The notes below the pieces were generated by a model that was given only the letters and a program-made list of their open reading frames with translations, did not search any database and was not told the origin of the DNA. The position numbers were made by a program, and so were the translations under genes. 7,390 nt of DNA from Oscillospiraceae bacterium (GTDB taxonomy: Bacteria; Bacillota; Clostridia; Oscillospirales; Acutalibacteraceae): positions 1 to 7,390 of the forward strand of contig JAHZCM010000100.1 of assembly GCA_019422905.1 (NCBI GenBank), in the 5' to 3' direction. Shown one piece after another: positions 6,231 to 7,390 of the stretch (the stretch's first letter is position 1; the number at the start of each line of letters is the position of its first letter).

Positions 6231-7390
6231 GTGGATTTCAATACGATCAAGGAACAGGAACAGCATTACGTCCTCCATTCCTACGGCCGCGTGGACGTCG
6301 CGCTGGATCACGGCAAGGGCTGTGAGGCGTGGGACACGGAGGGCAGGCATTACTACGATTTCACGTCCGGCATCGGCGTGAACGCGCTCGGCTACTGCGA
6401 CGACGGCTGGGTAAAGGCCGTTTCCGGGCAGGCGGCGCGCATCCAGCATATGTCGAATTACTATTATTGCGAGACGAATACGCGGCTTGCGGAAAAGCTC
6501 GCGGAGGCCTCCGGCCTGTGCCGCTCGTTTTTCTGTAACAGCGGCGCCGAGGCGAACGAATGCGCCGTCAAAATCGCGCGCAAGTACGGGGAGAAAAAGG
6601 GCGCGCATACTATCGTCACGCTGAAAAACTCGTTCCACGGCAGAACGCTCACCACGCTTGCCGCAACGGGTCAGGACGCATTCCATCAGCTTTTTACCCC
6701 GCTCACCGGGGGCTTTCTCTACGCCGAGGGCAACAATATCGCCGATCTCGAGCAGAAGCTGGATGAAACGGTGTGCGCGGTGCTGCTGGAGAGCGTGCAG
6801 GGCGAAGGCGGCGTCGTCCCGATGGACGGGGAATATCTCAGGGCTGTCCGCGCGCTGTGCGACCGGCACGACGTGCTCCTGATGCTCGACGAGGTGCAGA
6901 CCGGTATCGGGCGCACCGGACACTTTTTCAGCTATCAGGGCTGCGGTATTCTGCCGGACGTCGTCACGACGGCGAAGGGCCTCGGCGGCGGCCTGCCGAT
7001 TGCAGTCTGTATGGCCGGCGAGAAGGTGAAGGATATTTTTGCGCCGGGCATGAACGGCTCCACCTTCGGCGGCAACCCGGTCGCCTGCGCGGGCGCGCTG
7101 GAGGTTGTCTCCCGCGTTTCCGATCCGGCTTTCCTCGCCGGGGTGCGCGAAAAGGGCGAATACTTTAGGGAGCAGCTTTTGAAGCTGCCAAACGTCGGGC
7201 TTGTCCGCGGGCGCGGCCTGATGCTGGGTATCCAGGTCAAAAACCGTGACGCGCACGACGTGATGATCGCCTGCGCAAAGGCGGGGCTTCTGATTCTCAC
7301 GGCGAAGGAGCTGGTGCGCTTCCTGCCGCCGCTCACCATCACCAAGGAAGAAATTGACGCGGGGCTTGCAATCTTCGCGGAACAAATCAA
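6231..7390 (+). CDS. argD: Acetylornithine aminotransferase (3' end outside window)
   Basis: ArgD is a PLP-dependent class III aminotransferase that converts N-acetylglutamate semialdehyde and glutamate to N-acetylornithine and 2-oxoglutarate. The frame runs to the window edge with 386 codons and no stop, so only the last few residues are probably missing. Numbered from GTG 6231, the cofactor-site motifs are NSGAEANE (103-110), FHGRT (135-139), DEVQTGIGRTG with the PLP-ring aspartate D220, and TAKGLGGGLP with the Schiff-base lysine K249. GMNGSTFGGNP follows, as usual for the family. The start is uncertain. GTG 6231 and ATT 6225 both give an N-terminus of normal length. ATG 6204 (GGAG at 6193-6196) would add nine residues, LWRRKK-like, encoded by the ribosome binding site itself. 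Related omega-aminotransferases share the motifs, but the arg context makes ArgD the clear choice. Confidence 0.93.
   Translation, partial: MDFNTIKEQEQHYVLHSYGRVDVALDHGKGCEAWDTEGRHYYDFTSGIGVNALGYCDDGWVKAVSGQAARIQHMSNYYYCETNTRLAEKLAEASGLCRSFFCNSGAEANECAVKIARKYGEKKGAHTIVTLKNSFHGRTLTTLAATGQDAFHQLFTPLTGGFLYAEGNNIADLEQKLDETVCAVLLESVQGEGGVVPMDGEYLRAVRALCDRHDVLLMLDEVQTGIGRTGHFFSYQGCGILPDVVTTAKGLGGGLPIAVCMAGEKVKDIFAPGMNGSTFGGNPVACAGALEVVSRVSDPAFLAGVREKGEYFREQLLKLPNVGLVRGRGLMLGIQVKNRDAHDVMIACAKAGLLILTAKELVRFLPPLTITKEEIDAGLAIFAEQI

Noticed and set aside
6207..7385. Long minus-strand open frame (392 codons) opposite argD
   Set aside because: It mirrors argD codon use in GC-rich DNA, shows only low-complexity Arg/His-rich sequence and no known motif, and the plus strand clearly encodes ArgD.
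1..7390. CRISPR array, mobile element, phage, toxin-antitoxin or defence genes
   Set aside because: No spaced direct repeats of CRISPR type, transposase, integrase or defence protein motif was seen. All real genes belong to arginine synthesis except the Nudix gene.

Overview
The window is a stretch of GC-rich chromosomal DNA from a bacterium. It carries most of an arginine biosynthesis cluster, with every gene on the plus strand: argG (3' end only), a Nudix hydrolase gene, argH, argC, argJ, argB and argD (stop codon just beyond the window). The strong AGGAGG-type ribosome binding sites, the argC-argJ-argB-argD order and the use of ArgJ point to a Firmicute. The GC-rich codons and protein style suggest a Clostridia lineage such as Oscillospiraceae/Ruminococcaceae. 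That placement is an inference from general features, not from a marker gene.

Layout. Bases 2-451 are the last third or so of argininosuccinate synthase (ArgG). A hairpin with a short T tract follows (466-493) and looks like an intrinsic terminator. Then come a Nudix hydrolase (516-1067) and argininosuccinate lyase ArgH (1064-2452), joined by an ATGA stop/start overlap. After a 98-base gap come N-acetyl-gamma-glutamyl-phosphate reductase ArgC (2551-3591) and a 221-base gap with hairpins and a 45-base tandem repeat. Ornithine acetyltransferase ArgJ (3813-5027) and N-acetylglutamate kinase ArgB (5024-5899) follow, again joined by ATGA. A gap of about 330 bases without a credible gene precedes acetylornithine aminotransferase ArgD (about 6231 to beyond 7390).

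How the genes work together. ArgB phosphorylates N-acetylglutamate, ArgC reduces it to the semialdehyde, ArgD transaminates this to N-acetylornithine, and ArgJ moves the acetyl group back to glutamate, releasing ornithine. This is the cyclic, acetyl-recycling form of the pathway. ArgG and ArgH turn citrulline plus aspartate into arginine and fumarate. The carbamoyltransferase (argF) that links the two halves is not in the window. ArgB has the N-terminal extension and C-terminal motif of arginine-inhibited kinases, so feedback control probably acts there.

No undescribed system is evident. The points worth a second look are modest: the Nudix gene translationally coupled to argH, the terminator-like hairpin after argG, the 45-base repeat that runs into the argJ ribosome binding site, the ambiguous argD start (a possible ATT start), and the unexplained gap before argD.
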